From assembly GCA_003248315.1 (NCBI GenBank), contig QKWM01000004.1:1364001-1428000 (forward strand): a stretch of 64,000 bases of DNA, in the 5' to 3' direction. The position numbers and the translations under genes were made by a program. Positions within the stretch are counted from its first letter, which is position 1, and the number at the start of each line of letters is the position of its first letter. Shown in pieces: positions 1 to 8,427 of the stretch. This stretch comes from Streptomyces sp. SW4. GTDB taxonomy: Bacteria > Actinomycetota > Actinomycetes > Streptomycetales > Streptomycetaceae. The notes beneath the pieces are model-generated. The model ran no database searches, had not been told where the DNA came from, and saw only the letters and a program-made list of their open reading frames with translations.

Positions 1-132
1 CGCGACGACGTCAACTTCATGCGCCACACCATGGCGTACCGCGAGGTGGGCGCCGACGGCACCGAGACCGTCCGTCTCGACTACAAGCCGGTCGTCCAGA
101 CCCGCTACCAGCCGATGGAGCGTAAGTACTGA
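1..132 (+). CDS. sdhA: Succinate dehydrogenase flavoprotein subunit, C-terminal end (partial)
   Basis: The frame is open from base 1 and ends with TGA at 130-132, giving the last 43 residues of a protein whose start lies outside the window. The tail (VRLDYKPVVQTRY, then a basic end) and the TGATG overlap with the next gene, sdhB, identify it as the FAD subunit of complex II, which oxidises succinate to fumarate. Nothing of the catalytic or FAD-binding region is visible here, so the call rests on the tail and on operon context. Confidence 0.85.
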   Translation, partial: RDDVNFMRHTMAYREVGADGTETVRLDYKPVVQTRYQPMERKY

Positions 133-898
133 TGGCTACCCCCGTAATGGACAAGGCGGAGGCCGACGCGAAGTCGACGGCGTCCCCGTACATCACCGTC
201 ACGTTCCGCATCCGGCGGTTCAACCCGGAGGTGTCGGCCGAGGCGACCTGGGAGGACTTCCAGATCGAGCTCGACCCGAAGGAGCGCGTCCTGGACGGCC
301 TCCACAAGATCAAGTGGGAGCTGGACGGCACGCTGACCTTCCGCCGTTCCTGCGCCCACGGCATCTGCGGGTCGGACGCCATGCGGATCAACGGCAAGAA
401 CCGGCTGGCCTGCAAGACGCTGATCAAGGACATCAACCCGAGAAGCCGATCACGATCGAGGCCATCAAGGGCCTGACGGTCCTGAAGGACCTGGTCGTGG
501 ACATGGAGCCGTTCTTCCAGGCGTACCGGGACGTGATGCCCTTCCTGATCACGAAGGACACCAACGAGCCGACGCGCGAGCGGCTGCAGTCGGCCGAGGA
601 CCGCGAGCGGTTCGACGACACGACGAAGTGCATCCTGTGCGCGGCCTGCACCACGTCCTGCCCGGTGTTCTGGAACGACGGCCAGTACTTCGGCCCGGCC
701 GCGATCGTCAACGCCCACCGCTTCATCTTCGACAGCCGTGACGAGGCCGGCGAGCAGCGGCTGGAGATCCTGAACGACCGCGACGGCGTCTGGCGCTGCC
801 GCACGACCTTCAACTGCACGGACGCCTGCCCGCGCGGCATCGAGGTCACCAAGGCGATCGCGGAGGTGAAGCGGGCGCTGATCACGCGCCGCTTCTGA
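132..898 (+). CDS. sdhB: Succinate dehydrogenase iron-sulfur subunit (apparent frameshift)
   Basis: SdhB passes electrons from the flavoprotein to the membrane anchor of complex II. The ATG at 132 overlaps the sdhA stop (TGATG), implying translational coupling. The N-terminal ferredoxin half has the 2Fe-2S cysteines (SCAHGICGSD ... RLAC). The C-terminal half has the 4Fe-4S and 3Fe-4S motifs (CILCAACTTSCPVFW and CTDACPRGI). The two halves lie in different frames: one base seems missing near 440, where INPEKPITIE is expected. Restoring it gives 255 residues, the usual length. A strong hairpin follows the stop, so sdhB closes the sdh operon. Confidence 0.95.
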
Positions 899-918
899 CG
901 CACCCCGTCACCCGCCAC

Positions 919-952
919 GAGGGCCCCGCTTCCTTCCGGAGGCGGGGCCCTC
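919..952 (+). terminator. Hairpin terminator after sdhB
   Basis: Perfect 11-bp arms GAGGGCCCCGC (919-929) and GCGGGGCCCTC (942-952) enclose a 12-nt loop, 20 bp after the sdhB stop. No U-tract follows, as is usual for GC-rich actinobacterial terminators. Confidence 0.8.
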
Positions 953-1018
953 GCGCATCCGGAGCACACAGGGCCGCCAATCACACCTTTCGGACAAACG
1001 CCGCCCTACTCTGACGGT

Positions 1019-1429
1019 ATGTCAGACGACGAGTCGTACGAACTGCTCGGGTTCGACAACGTGCTGCTGCCCGTCGGGGACCTCGGCGAGGCGGTGGCGT
1101 TCTACGAGCGCGCCGGCTTCCCGGTGGCGTTCCGGCTCGACGAGGCCGGGATCGCGCTGCTGAAGGTCGGCGGCGAGACGCCCGGCGTGCTGCTGCGCGC
1201 CGAGGAGGAGTTCGGGCACCGTCCTCCGCCGTGGCCCTCCGCACGGCTGTGGCTGGAGGTGCCGGACGCCCGGACCGCCGCCGACGCGCTGCGCGCCGCG
1301 GGGGTGGCCCTGCTCGACGACCCCTTCCCCGTCGCCACCGGCTGGACCGTGGAGTTCGCCGACCCGTGGGGGAACGTCGTCGGCCTCACCGACTACTCCA
1401 AGCGCCCGGAGCTCGGCCGGCGGCCGTGA
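1019..1429 (+). CDS. VOC (glyoxalase/bleomycin-resistance) family protein
   Basis: A 136-residue single-domain protein with the vicinal-oxygen-chelate pattern: an N-terminal GFDNVLLPVGDLGEAVAFYERAGF segment and a C-terminal FADPWGNVVGLTDY strand. Members include dioxygenases, glyoxalases and antibiotic-binding proteins, and the substrate cannot be read from sequence. The frame is intact from ATG 1019. It sits alone between the sdhB terminator and the TetR-type operators, so it is probably transcribed on its own. Confidence 0.8.
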   Translation: MSDDESYELLGFDNVLLPVGDLGEAVAFYERAGFPVAFRLDEAGIALLKVGGETPGVLLRAEEEFGHRPPPWPSARLWLEVPDARTAADALRAAGVALLDDPFPVATGWTVEFADPWGNVVGLTDYSKRPELGRRP

Positions 1430-1451
1430 CGGGCGCCACCCACCCGTTGAG

Positions 1452-1480
1452 TTGAACACGTTCAAAAGCAGGTCTAGAGT
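1452..1480 (+). promoter_or_regulatory. Predicted sigma70-type promoter of the TetR unit
   Basis: The -35 box TTGAAC (1452-1457) and the -10 box TAGAGT (1475-1480) are separated by 17 bp. The -35 box is the left half of the first operator palindrome, so repressor binding would block RNA polymerase. The first downstream start is ATG 1524, leaving a leader of roughly 35-40 nt. Confidence 0.6.
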
Positions 1481-1510
1481 CTCTCCCGTCAGCGTTTTGA
1501 ACGCGTTCAA
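1452..1510. promoter_or_regulatory. Twin TetR-type operators
   Basis: Two near-identical perfect palindromes: TTGAACACGTTCAA (1452-1465) and TTGAACGCGTTCAA (1497-1510). Their centres are 45 bp apart. The first covers the -35 box and the second lies in the 5' leader, 13 bp before ATG 1524. Arms of TTGAAC with a 2-bp centre are typical of TetR-family operators, and a TetR gene lies two genes downstream (2424-3175), so autorepression is the simplest reading. Confidence 0.65.
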
Positions 1511-1523
1511 GAAGGGGTGGGGC

Positions 1524-1931
1524 ATGGACCGCACCGTCATCGCCTACGTCATCTACCTGGCCGTCAGCGTCGCTCTGACCGTCTGGGTGGCCCGCACGCT
1601 CAGCCGCAACGGCCGGGTCTTCCTCGCCGACGTGCTGCACGGCAACGAGAAGCTCGCCGACGCCGTCAACCACCTCCTGGTGGTCGGCTTCTACCTCGTC
1701 AACCTCGGCTTCGTCGCCCTCTACCTGGGCGACGACGAGACGATCACCGACACCCGGGGCGTCTTCGAGGCGCTGTCGACCAAGCTGGGCGTGGTGCTGC
1801 TCGTCCTCGGCGTCATGCACCTGGGCAACGTCTACGTGCTCAACAGGATCCGGCGGCGCGGGGTGATGGAGCGGGAGCAGGTGCCGCCGGTCCCGCCGCA
1901 GGGCTGGGCGGCCCCGGCGGCCGGGGCCTGA
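1524..1931 (+). CDS. Small integral membrane protein, first gene of TetR-controlled unit
   Basis: 135 residues with three predicted membrane helices: around residues 4-25 (AYVIYLAVSVALTVWVA), 50-70 (LLVVGFYLVNLGFVALY) and 88-110 (LGVVLLVLGVMHLGNVYVL). A basic and proline-rich cytoplasmic tail follows. The ATG at 1524 is chosen because it follows a strong GGGGTGGGG ribosome-binding site; an upstream in-frame ATG at 1452 would lie inside the operator. I do not recognise a family function. The gap of 3 nt to the DCC gene implies co-transcription. Confidence 0.7.
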   Translation: MDRTVIAYVIYLAVSVALTVWVARTLSRNGRVFLADVLHGNEKLADAVNHLLVVGFYLVNLGFVALYLGDDETITDTRGVFEALSTKLGVVLLVLGVMHLGNVYVLNRIRRRGVMEREQVPPVPPQGWAAPAAGA

Positions 1932-1934
1932 CCG

Positions 1935-2413
1935 ATGGCGTCCGCTCCCGCGACGGCCGGCGCCCCCGTGCGCCGGCTCACCGTCCTCTACGACGACCGG
2001 TGCGCGCTGTGCACCTTCGTCCGGGACTGGCTGGTGCGCCAGCCCCAGCTGGTGCCGCTGGAGCCGGTGCCGGCCGGGTCCGCCGAGGCCCGCCGCCGGT
2101 TCCCCGGCCTCGACCACGCCGCCACCCTGGAGGAGATCACCGTCGTCGGCGACGGCGGGCAGGTCTACCGCGGCGCCGCCGCCTGGGTCGTCACCCTGTG
2201 GGCGCTGCGCGCGCACCGGCCGCTCGCGCACCGGCTGGCCACCCCCGCGGGGCGCGGCTGGCCAGGGGCGCGGTGCTGGCCGCCGCCAAGTGGCGGGGCC
2301 GGCCGTGGGGCGGCGGGGCCTACCGCCGGGCCGACGGCTGGTCCTACGACCCGCGCACCGGGTGGAGCCACACCCCACCGGGCTGTGACAGCGGCGCCTG
2401 CGCCACTGGCTAG
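1935..2413 (+). CDS. DCC family (thiol-disulfide oxidoreductase-like) protein (apparent frameshift)
   Basis: The N-terminus carries the family signature LYDDRCALCTFVRDWL, the D-x-C-x-x-C motif that names DUF393/DCC proteins, which have a thioredoxin-like fold and no well-defined substrate. The frame breaks near 2255, where one G appears lost in a G run. The continuation (LARGAVLAAAKWRGRPWG ...) ends at 2413, giving 159 residues. It lies between a small membrane protein and the TetR gene, under the twin-operator promoter. A role in redox handling of an envelope protein is possible but unproven. Confidence 0.75.
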
Positions 2414-2423
2414 GCTCACCCCC

Positions 2424-3175
2424 GTGCCTGCGAAGAACGACGGTCCCGGTGAGGGGCCCAGCCCAGCAAGTCCGAGCAGACCCGCGCGCTGATCCTGGAG
2501 ACGGCCATGCGGCTGTTCCAGGAACGCGGTTACGACCGGACCACGATGCGGGCCATCGCCCAGGAGGCCGGCGTCTCCGTCGGCAACGCCTACTACTACT
2601 TCGCCGGCAAGGAACACCTGATCCAGGGCTTCTACGACCGGATCGCCGCCGAGCACCAGGCGGCGGTCCGGGAGGTGCTGGCGCGGGAGACGGACCTGGA
2701 GGCCCGGCTGGCGGGCGTGCTGCGGGTGTGGCTGGACATCGCCACGCCCTACCACGAGTTCGCGGTGCAGTTCTTCAAGAACGCCGCCGACCCGGACAGT
2801 CCGCTCAGCCCCTTCTCGCCCGAGTCCGAACACGCGCGCCGGGAGGCCATCGGCGTCCACCGGGAGGTGCTGCGCGGCGCGCGGACGAAGGTGCCCGAGG
2901 AACTGCGCGACATCCTGCCGGAGCTGATGTGGCTCGCGCAGATGGGACTCGTCCTGTACTGGATCTTCGACCGGACCGAGGGCCGGGAGCGCAGCTACCG
3001 GCTCGCCGAGCGCGGTGCCCGGCTCACCGCGCGGGGCGTGGCGCTGGCCCGCTTCCGGGTGCTGCGCCCGCTGGTCCGCGAGGTGCACGAGCTGTTCACG
3101 GACTTCCTGCCCGGCATGACCAAGGCCCTGCCGGATCCCGCGAAGAGCGCGGCGGGCAGGCCCGCTCAGGCCTGA
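2424..3175 (+). CDS. TetR/AcrR family transcriptional regulator (apparent frameshift)
   Basis: The HTH of the TetR N-terminal domain is clear: AMRLFQERGYDRTTMRAIAQ, then EAGVSVGNAYYYFAGKEHL. About 200 residues of ligand-binding domain follow. Translation probably begins at GTG 2424 (VPAKNDGPGEG...). A one-base loss near 2465 shifts it from the HTH frame; restoring it gives 250 residues. The gene is third in the unit behind the twin TTGAAC-type operators and is their likely ligand-responsive repressor. Its stop overlaps the end of the convergent phosphoesterase gene by 10 bp. Confidence 0.85.
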
Positions 3176-4501
3176 CGGGACGCCAGCTCGATCACCGTGA
3201 TGTCCGAGGGCGCGCCCACCCGGGTGGGCGGCCCCCACGCCCCGGCGCCCCGGCTGACGTACAGCTGGGTGTCGCCGTAGTGCTCCAGTCCCGCGACGGT
3301 GGGGTTGGCGAGGCCGGCCAGGAGGTTGCCGGGCCACAGCTGGCCGCCGTGCGTGTGGCCGGAGAGCTGGAGGTCGACGCCGTGGTCGACGGCCTCGTGG
3401 ATCTGCACCGGCTGGTGGGCGAGCAGCACGCAGGCGCGCGCGGGGTCCCGGTCGCCGAGGGCGCGGGCGTAGTCGGGTCCCCGGCCCTCCTCCTCGCCGG
3501 CCACGTCGTTGACTCCGGCCAGGTCGAAGTGGGGCAGCTCCGTGCGGGCGTTCTCCAGCGGGCGCAGCCCGAGGCGCCGTACCTCCTCGACCCACTGCTC
3601 GGCGCCGGAGAAGTACTCGTGGTTGCCGGTGACGAAGAAGCTGCCGTGCCGGGCCCGCAGCCCGGCGAGGGGGGCCGCGGCCGGGCCGAGGTCCTTCACG
3701 CTGCCGTCCACCAGGTCGCCGACGACGGCGATCAGGTCGGGCTGCGTGGCGTTGATCGTGTCGACGACCTTCTGGGCGAAGCCCCGGCCGAGCACCGGGC
3801 CCAGGTGGATGTCGCTGACCACGGCGATGCGGTAGCCGTGCGCGGCGCGCGGGAGCTTGGCCAGCGGCACGGTGACCCGCTTCACCGCCGGGCCGTTCAG
3901 CACGCCGTAGGTGCCGGCGCCGACCGTGCCGAGGGCCGCCGCGGCGGCGGCGCCCCGACGACGCGGGAGACGAACAGACGGCGGGACGGGAGGGCGAGGG
4001 CGCCCCGCGAGGCCGGCGGGCCCGCCGGGGGCTCGCCGGGCCGCTCGGGGTCCGCGGGCCGCTCGGGGTCCGGTCCCGGGTGCGGGTGCGGTCCGGGCGC
4101 CTTCGGCGGGGCCGTGCCCGCCGGTATCCGCTCGGGCGCCGCCGGGGCCGGGGCGCCGCGGCCGGGGCGGCCCGCCCGGCGTCCCGGCGTTCCAGCAGGC
4201 GGCGCAGCAGCGGCCGTACGGCCTCGCCGGCGAGCAGGGCCAGCAGCAGGTAGACCGACAGGGCCAGCCACAGATAGCCCGGCCAGGCCAGCGCCTGCTG
4301 GAGCGGGAACGGCGCGCCGGCCCGCCCGGAGACGAGGGCGCCGATGGCCAGCGCCCAGCCCCCGGCGATCAGCGCGGCGCCCGCGCGGCGCAGGGCCGGT
4401 CTGTCCGTGGTGTCACGGAACAGCCGCCGCCAGACGTACCAGTTCGCCGTCGCCAGAACGCCCACCACGGTCAGCGCGACGAGCGCGAAGACGACCACCA
4501 T
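3166..4501 (-). CDS. Membrane metallophosphoesterase (calcineurin-like; apparent frameshifts)
   Basis: The C-terminal half has all five metal-ligand motifs of the calcineurin-like family: VVSDIHLG, VVGDLVDG, TGNHEYF, LLAHQP and SGHTHGGQ. The N-terminal half has three membrane helices (starting at residues 1, about 35 and about 60), a Pro/Ala-rich linker, then a fourth helix just before the catalytic domain. That order puts the catalytic domain on the far side of the membrane only if the linker is cytoplasmic. Apparent one-base losses near 4160 and 3955 split it into three frames; corrected length is 445. YkuE-type lipid-diphosphate or nucleotide hydrolysis is a guess. Confidence 0.8.
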
Positions 4502-4522
4502 GCCGTCGTATCCCCTCGGTTG

Positions 4523-4547
4523 TGACGTCGGTGACGTCTATGACGTC
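4523..4547. repeat. Triple TGACGTC direct repeat
   Basis: TGACGTC occurs at 4523-4529, 4532-4538 and 4541-4547, exactly 9 bp apart. It spans the last codons of the small membrane protein and the gap before the phosphoesterase start. It could be a binding site or chance tandem duplication. Confidence 0.5.
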
Positions 4548-4777
4548 CGGCGCAGTGCGCGCAGTCCGCGCAACCCGATGACCCCGACGGCCGTCCCCAA
4601 TACGAAGGAGACGACGGCCAGCGTCAGGTGCACCCAGAAGTACGCCGTGGGCTCGCCGTCCTCGAAGGCGAGCCCGCTGCTGTCCTTGAACAGGTTGTTG
4701 ACGAAAGTGATCCAGATGACCCAGCTCCACACCCCGAAGGCGAGCAGGAACCAGGAGACGGGGCGGCTGAGCTTCAT
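4538..4777 (-). CDS. Small two-helix membrane protein
   Basis: 79 residues, intact from ATG 4777. Two membrane helices: residues about 7-27 (WFLLAFGVWSWVIWITFV) and 46-68 (HLTLAVVSFVLGTAVGVIG), with a basic C-terminus. The family is widespread as an SCO4848-type membrane protein next to the phosphoesterase gene in streptomycetes, with no known function. It reads in the same direction as the phosphoesterase, 36 bp upstream of it, so the two may share a transcript. The divergent dacC gene starts 91 bp away. Confidence 0.7.
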   Translation of the reverse strand: MKLSRPVSWFLLAFGVWSWVIWITFVNNLFKDSSGLAFEDGEPTAYFWVHLTLAVVSFVLGTAVGVIGLRGLRALRRTS

Positions 4778-4868
4778 GGCACCAGTATCGCCGTGCGGTG
4801 GCCGGAACCGCGTGCGGGGTGGGCGGGTGGCCGGGACTTCCCCACGGCCGGGAGGTACGTTCTCCGTC

Positions 4869-6172
4869 GTGCCCGCACCCACGAAGACCGCCAGGCGGTC
4901 CCTGCTGATCACCGCCGCCGCCCTGACCACCGTCTCGTCGCTCGCGCTCACCGCGCCCGGCGCGCACGCGGCCCCGAGCCCCTCGGCGAGCCCGTCCGCG
5001 AGCCCGTCGGCCACTCCCCCGGCGAAGATGTCCACCGTGGGCGGTGCCCGGCTCGGGCTGCCGGGGACGCAGGCGAACCTGGCGAGCGGCGTGCCGGTGC
5101 TGCCCAAGGACGTCACCGCCCGCTCCTGGATAGTCGCCGACGCCGAGACCGGCGACGTGCTCGCCGCGCACAACGCGCACTGGCGGCTGGCCCCGGCGAG
5201 CACCCTGAAGATGCTGTTCGCCGACACGCTGCTGCCGAAGTTCCCCGCGGGCAGAAGCACAAGGTCGTCCCGTCCGACCTGGCGGGCGTCGGCGCCGGCT
5301 CCAGCCTGGTCGGCATCAAGGAGGGCGAGACCTACACGGTCCACGACCTGTGGCTCGGCGTCTTCCTGCGCTCCGGCAACGACGCGGTGCACGTGCTGTC
5401 CGCGATGAACGACGGCGGGGTGGCGGGCACCGTCGCGGAGATGAACGAGCACGCCGAGGAGCTCCAGGCGCTCGACACGCACGTGGTCAGCCCGGACGGC
5501 TACGACGCGCCGGGCCAGGTCTCCTCCGCCTACGACCTGACCCTGATCGCCCGCTCCGGGCTGCAGAAGAAGGACTTCCGCGAGTACGCCTCGACGGTCC
5601 GCGCCACGTTCCCCGGCGCGACCACGAAGAACAAGAAGGGGAAGACGACCCGCGGCTCCTTCGAGATCCAGAACACCAACCGGCTGCTCACCGGCGACTC
5701 GGACGTCGAGGTGTACCCGGGCATCGCCGGCGTGAAGAACGGCAACACCACCAACGCGGGCTCCACCTTCACGGGTGTGGCCGAGCGGGGCGGCAAGGTT
5801 CTGCTGGTGACGGTGATGAACCCGGAGAAGGACGAGCACAACGAGGTCTACAAGGAGACCGCCCGCCTGTTCGACTGGGGGTTCCGCGCGGCCGGCAAGG
5901 TGGAGCCGGTGGGTGAGCTGGTGCCGCCGCGGAGCGCGGTGCGGCCGAGCGCGTCGGCGGGCGCCACCGGCGAGGCCGGCGGCACGGACGCCGGGACGGG
6001 CGCCGCGGGGACCCGGCCGGTCGCCGGGGCGTCGGCGGCGGGCGGCTCCAGCGGCATGGGGACCGCGCTGGCGGTCACCGGCGGGGTGCTGGTGCTGCTC
6101 GCGGGCGGCGCGTACCTCGTCAACCGCCGCTGGCCGCTGCCGGATCTGGTGCGTCGCCGGACCCGTCCGTGA
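4869..6172 (+). CDS. dacC: D-alanyl-D-alanine carboxypeptidase, membrane-anchored (apparent frameshift)
   Basis: A secreted penicillin-binding enzyme that trims the terminal D-Ala from peptidoglycan stem peptides. GTG 4869 begins a signal peptide (LLITAAALTTVSSLALTAPGAHA), then a Ser/Pro repeat linker. Active-site motifs are the nucleophile box STLK, then SGN, then KNG in GVKNGNT, where KTG is usual. A Ala/Gly/Thr-rich stalk and one C-terminal membrane helix (residues about 395-415) anchor it. One C seems missing near 5250; corrected length is 434. Its 3' end overlaps the convergent BrkB gene by 53 bp. Confidence 0.88.
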
Positions 6173-7034
6173 CCGCCCGCTCCTCCTCCTTGTCGCCCGT
6201 CGCCGTCCAGGCGGCGCAGAACAGCACCAGCTTGCAGGTGAAGTTGATCCACAGCAGCAGGGCGACGGGGACCCCGAAGGCGCCGTACATGCTCTTCGCG
6301 GCGACGCCCTGCATATAGCCGCTGAGCAGGGCCTTGAGCAGTTCGAATCCGACGGCGCCGATCAGCGCGGCGACCACCAGCCGGCGGCGCGGCGGTTCGG
6401 CGCCGGGCAGCAGCCCGAGGACGTAGAGCAGGACGAGGAAGTCGGCGAGGACGGCGACGGCGAACGCGGCGACGTAGAGCAGCACCCCGCCGACGCCGCC
6501 ACTGTCCATGCCGAGCTGGCGGATGATCCAGCCGACCAGTGCGGAGGCGATCGTCGAGATCGCGATCGTGACGAGCAGCGCGCCGCCGAGGCCGATGAGG
6601 ATGCCCCCGTCCTTGGCCCGGTGCAGCAGCGGGTTCTCCTCCTCGTCGGGCAGTTCCCACACGGCGCGCAGGCAGCCGCGCGTGGCGTCGATCCAGCCGA
6701 TGCCGGTGAACAGCAGCAGGAGGCCCGCGATGACGCCGACGGTGCCGGCGTTGGCGACCAGGCCCTCGATGTTCAGCTGGTCGGAGATGCCGGGGATCTG
6801 TTCGGCGATCTTGTCCTGGATCCTGTCCTGCTGCTCCTTGCTGAGCGTGGCGGCGGTGATGGCACCGGCGAGGGCGAGCAGCGGGAAGAGCGCGACGAAG
6901 CTGGTGAAGGTCATCGCGGCCGCCAGCCGGGTCCACTTCACCCGGTCCAGCCGCTCGTACGACCGCCATGCGTGCGTGGCCGTCAGCCGGGTCACCCACG
7001 GACCCACGACGGGAAGCTTTTTCAGCCAGTCCAT
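6120..7034 (-). CDS. YihY/BrkB family inner-membrane protein
   Basis: 304 residues, intact. The family pattern is present: an N-terminal amphipathic segment (LKKLPVVGPWV), then helices beginning with AAAMTFTSFVALFPLLALAGAI, and the conserved stretch GIGWIDATRGCLRAVW. Six membrane segments are predicted in total. The family is of unsettled function, although it was once called ribonuclease BN by mistake. The ATG lies inside the end of the GtrA gene (13 bp overlap), so it is the last gene of the DPA-type operon's minus-strand arm. Its tail overlaps dacC. Confidence 0.85.
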   Translation of the reverse strand: MDWLKKLPVVGPWVTRLTATHAWRSYERLDRVKWTRLAAAMTFTSFVALFPLLALAGAITAATLSKEQQDRIQDKIAEQIPGISDQLNIEGLVANAGTVGVIAGLLLLFTGIGWIDATRGCLRAVWELPDEEENPLLHRAKDGGILIGLGGALLVTIAISTIASALVGWIIRQLGMDSGGVGGVLLYVAAFAVAVLADFLVLLYVLGLLPGAEPPRRRLVVAALIGAVGFELLKALLSGYMQGVAAKSMYGAFGVPVALLLWINFTCKLVLFCAAWTATGDKEEERAVTDGSGDAPDPAAASGG

Positions 7035-7489
7035 GATCCGACCCTGCCCCCTGTCCGCTCACTCCATCCCGGCCGGTCCTCCGTCGCGTTCCCGGCGCGG
7101 AAGACCAGGGTTCGTGTGCCCCAGAAACGCAGGAGTGTGGCCAGCGCCATGCCGACACCCGCCCCGGAGACGGTGTCGGCGGTCTGCGAGGTGAGGCCGA
7201 GCCCGTGGTGGCTGACGGCCAGGCACAGCAGCTGGACGGCGGCGCCGGCGACGTTGACCGCGAAGAACACCGCGCAGGGGCGCAGGCCCCGGGGGCGGGT
7301 GTGCCGGTAGGTGCCGAACGCGTTGCCGGCGTACGCCACCGAGCAGCCCGCGACGAAGGACAGCGCCTTGGCGGTGAGCGGGTCGACGCCGGCCGGGCCG
7401 CGCAGCAGGGTGAAGACGGCGAGGTCGGCAGCGTAGGCGCACAGGCCGGCGGTGGCGAACCCGACGAGTTCGCGCCGGTCGGCTACCAA
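7022..7489 (-). CDS. GtrA-like membrane protein
   Basis: 155 residues with four predicted helices, the GtrA fold: LVGFATAGLCAYAADLAVF, then AKALSFVAGCSVAYAGNAFGTYRHT, then AVFFAVNVAGAAVQLLCLA, then a final helix ending FWGTRTLVF. GtrA proteins move or hold polyprenyl-linked sugars at the membrane, and in mycobacteria the Rv3789 member sits with the DPA genes. No ATG or GTG is well placed; TTG 7489, overlapping the UbiA stop by 7 bp, is the best start. Tight overlaps on both sides mark a coupled operon. Confidence 0.75.
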   Translation of the reverse strand: MVADRRELVGFATAGLCAYAADLAVFTLLRGPAGVDPLTAKALSFVAGCSVAYAGNAFGTYRHTRPRGLRPCAVFFAVNVAGAAVQLLCLAVSHHGLGLTSQTADTVSGAGVGMALATLLRFWGTRTLVFRAGNATEDRPGWSERTGGRVGSWTG

Positions 7490-8427
7490 TTCGCCACCGC
7501 CAGCGCGTACATCGCCACCCAGGCCACGCCGATCAGGGCCAGCGCCCGGTCGCGCAGCACGACGTCCTCGGGCTCGCCGGCGGTGCCGCGGTCGGCGAAG
7601 ACGGCGTAGCGCAGGACGGCGAGGATGAAGGCGACCATGGACAGCTGGCGCCAGGGCAGCACGCTGGTGTGCGGGACGCCGCCCTCCTCCATGGCCCACA
7701 GGCAGTAGCCGAGGACGGCGACACCGGCCGCGAGCTGCCAGACGAAGCGCAGGTAGCCGGTGGTGTACTCGGTGAGCAGTGCCCGCGTGGCGCCCGCCTT
7801 CCCGGCCATCTGCACGGCCTCGGAGTACCGCTTGGCCGACACCATGAACAGGGCGCCGAACCCGGTGGTGATGAGGAACCAGCGGGAGAGCGGGATGCCG
7901 AGCGCGAGCCCGCCGATCATCGCCCGCATCAGGAACCCGGTGGTGACCACGGCGAGGTCGACCACCAGGACGTGCTTGAGGCTGACGCAGTAGGCCAGCT
8001 GCATGACCAGGTACGCGGCCAGCAGCAGCGCGACGGACGGCGGGCACAGCCAGGCGGCGGCGGCCGGCGCGAGCACCCCGAGGGCGCCGCCGACGGCGTA
8101 GGCGACCGGCACCGGGACCTGTCCGGCGGCGACCGGGCGGTGGCGCTTGACCGGGTGGGCGCGGTCGGCGTCGGCGTCGCGGGCGTCGTTGATCAGGTAG
8201 ACGGCCGCCGCGCAGGCGGTGAACAGGACGAACACCAGGGCGGTCCGGGTCAGCGCGTGCCGGGAGAACAGCTCGCCGGCGGCGGCCGGGGCGGCGACCA
8301 CGAGCACGTTCTTCACCCACTGCCGGGGCGCGCGGTCCTCAGCAGGCCCCGGCGAGGCCGCCCCGGCGGGGCGGTGGGGCGGCTGCTCGTGGGCGGTGCG
8401 CTGCCGCAGGACGGCCGTGTCAGCCAC
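7483..8427 (-). CDS. UbiA-family decaprenyl-phosphate phosphoribosyltransferase-like protein
   Basis: 314 residues, intact, from GTG 8427. The RQWVKNVLVVAAP motif near residue 36 and the Asp-rich prenyl-phosphate site LINDARDADADRAHP (NDxxDxxxD) match the mycobacterial enzyme Rv3806c, which joins PRPP to polyprenyl phosphate as the first step of DPA synthesis. About nine membrane helices are visible. It lies between PAP2 and GtrA genes with 7-8 bp overlaps, as expected for one pathway. Specificity for PRPP is inferred from family and context; a menaquinone role is less likely. Confidence 0.82.
   Translation of the reverse strand: MADTAVLRQRTAHEQPPHRPAGAASPGPAEDRAPRQWVKNVLVVAAPAAAGELFSRHALTRTALVFVLFTACAAAVYLINDARDADADRAHPVKRHRPVAAGQVPVPVAYAVGGALGVLAPAAAAWLCPPSVALLLAAYLVMQLAYCVSLKHVLVVDLAVVTTGFLMRAMIGGLALGIPLSRWFLITTGFGALFMVSAKRYSEAVQMAGKAGATRALLTEYTTGYLRFVWQLAAGVAVLGYCLWAMEEGGVPHTSVLPWRQLSMVAFILAVLRYAVFADRGTAGEPEDVVLRDRALALIGVAWVAMYALAVANW

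Noticed and set aside
2165..4501. Very long minus-strand frame of 778 codons
   Set aside because: Only its first part is the phosphoesterase N-terminus; the rest is the shadow of the TetR and DCC genes in GC-rich DNA.
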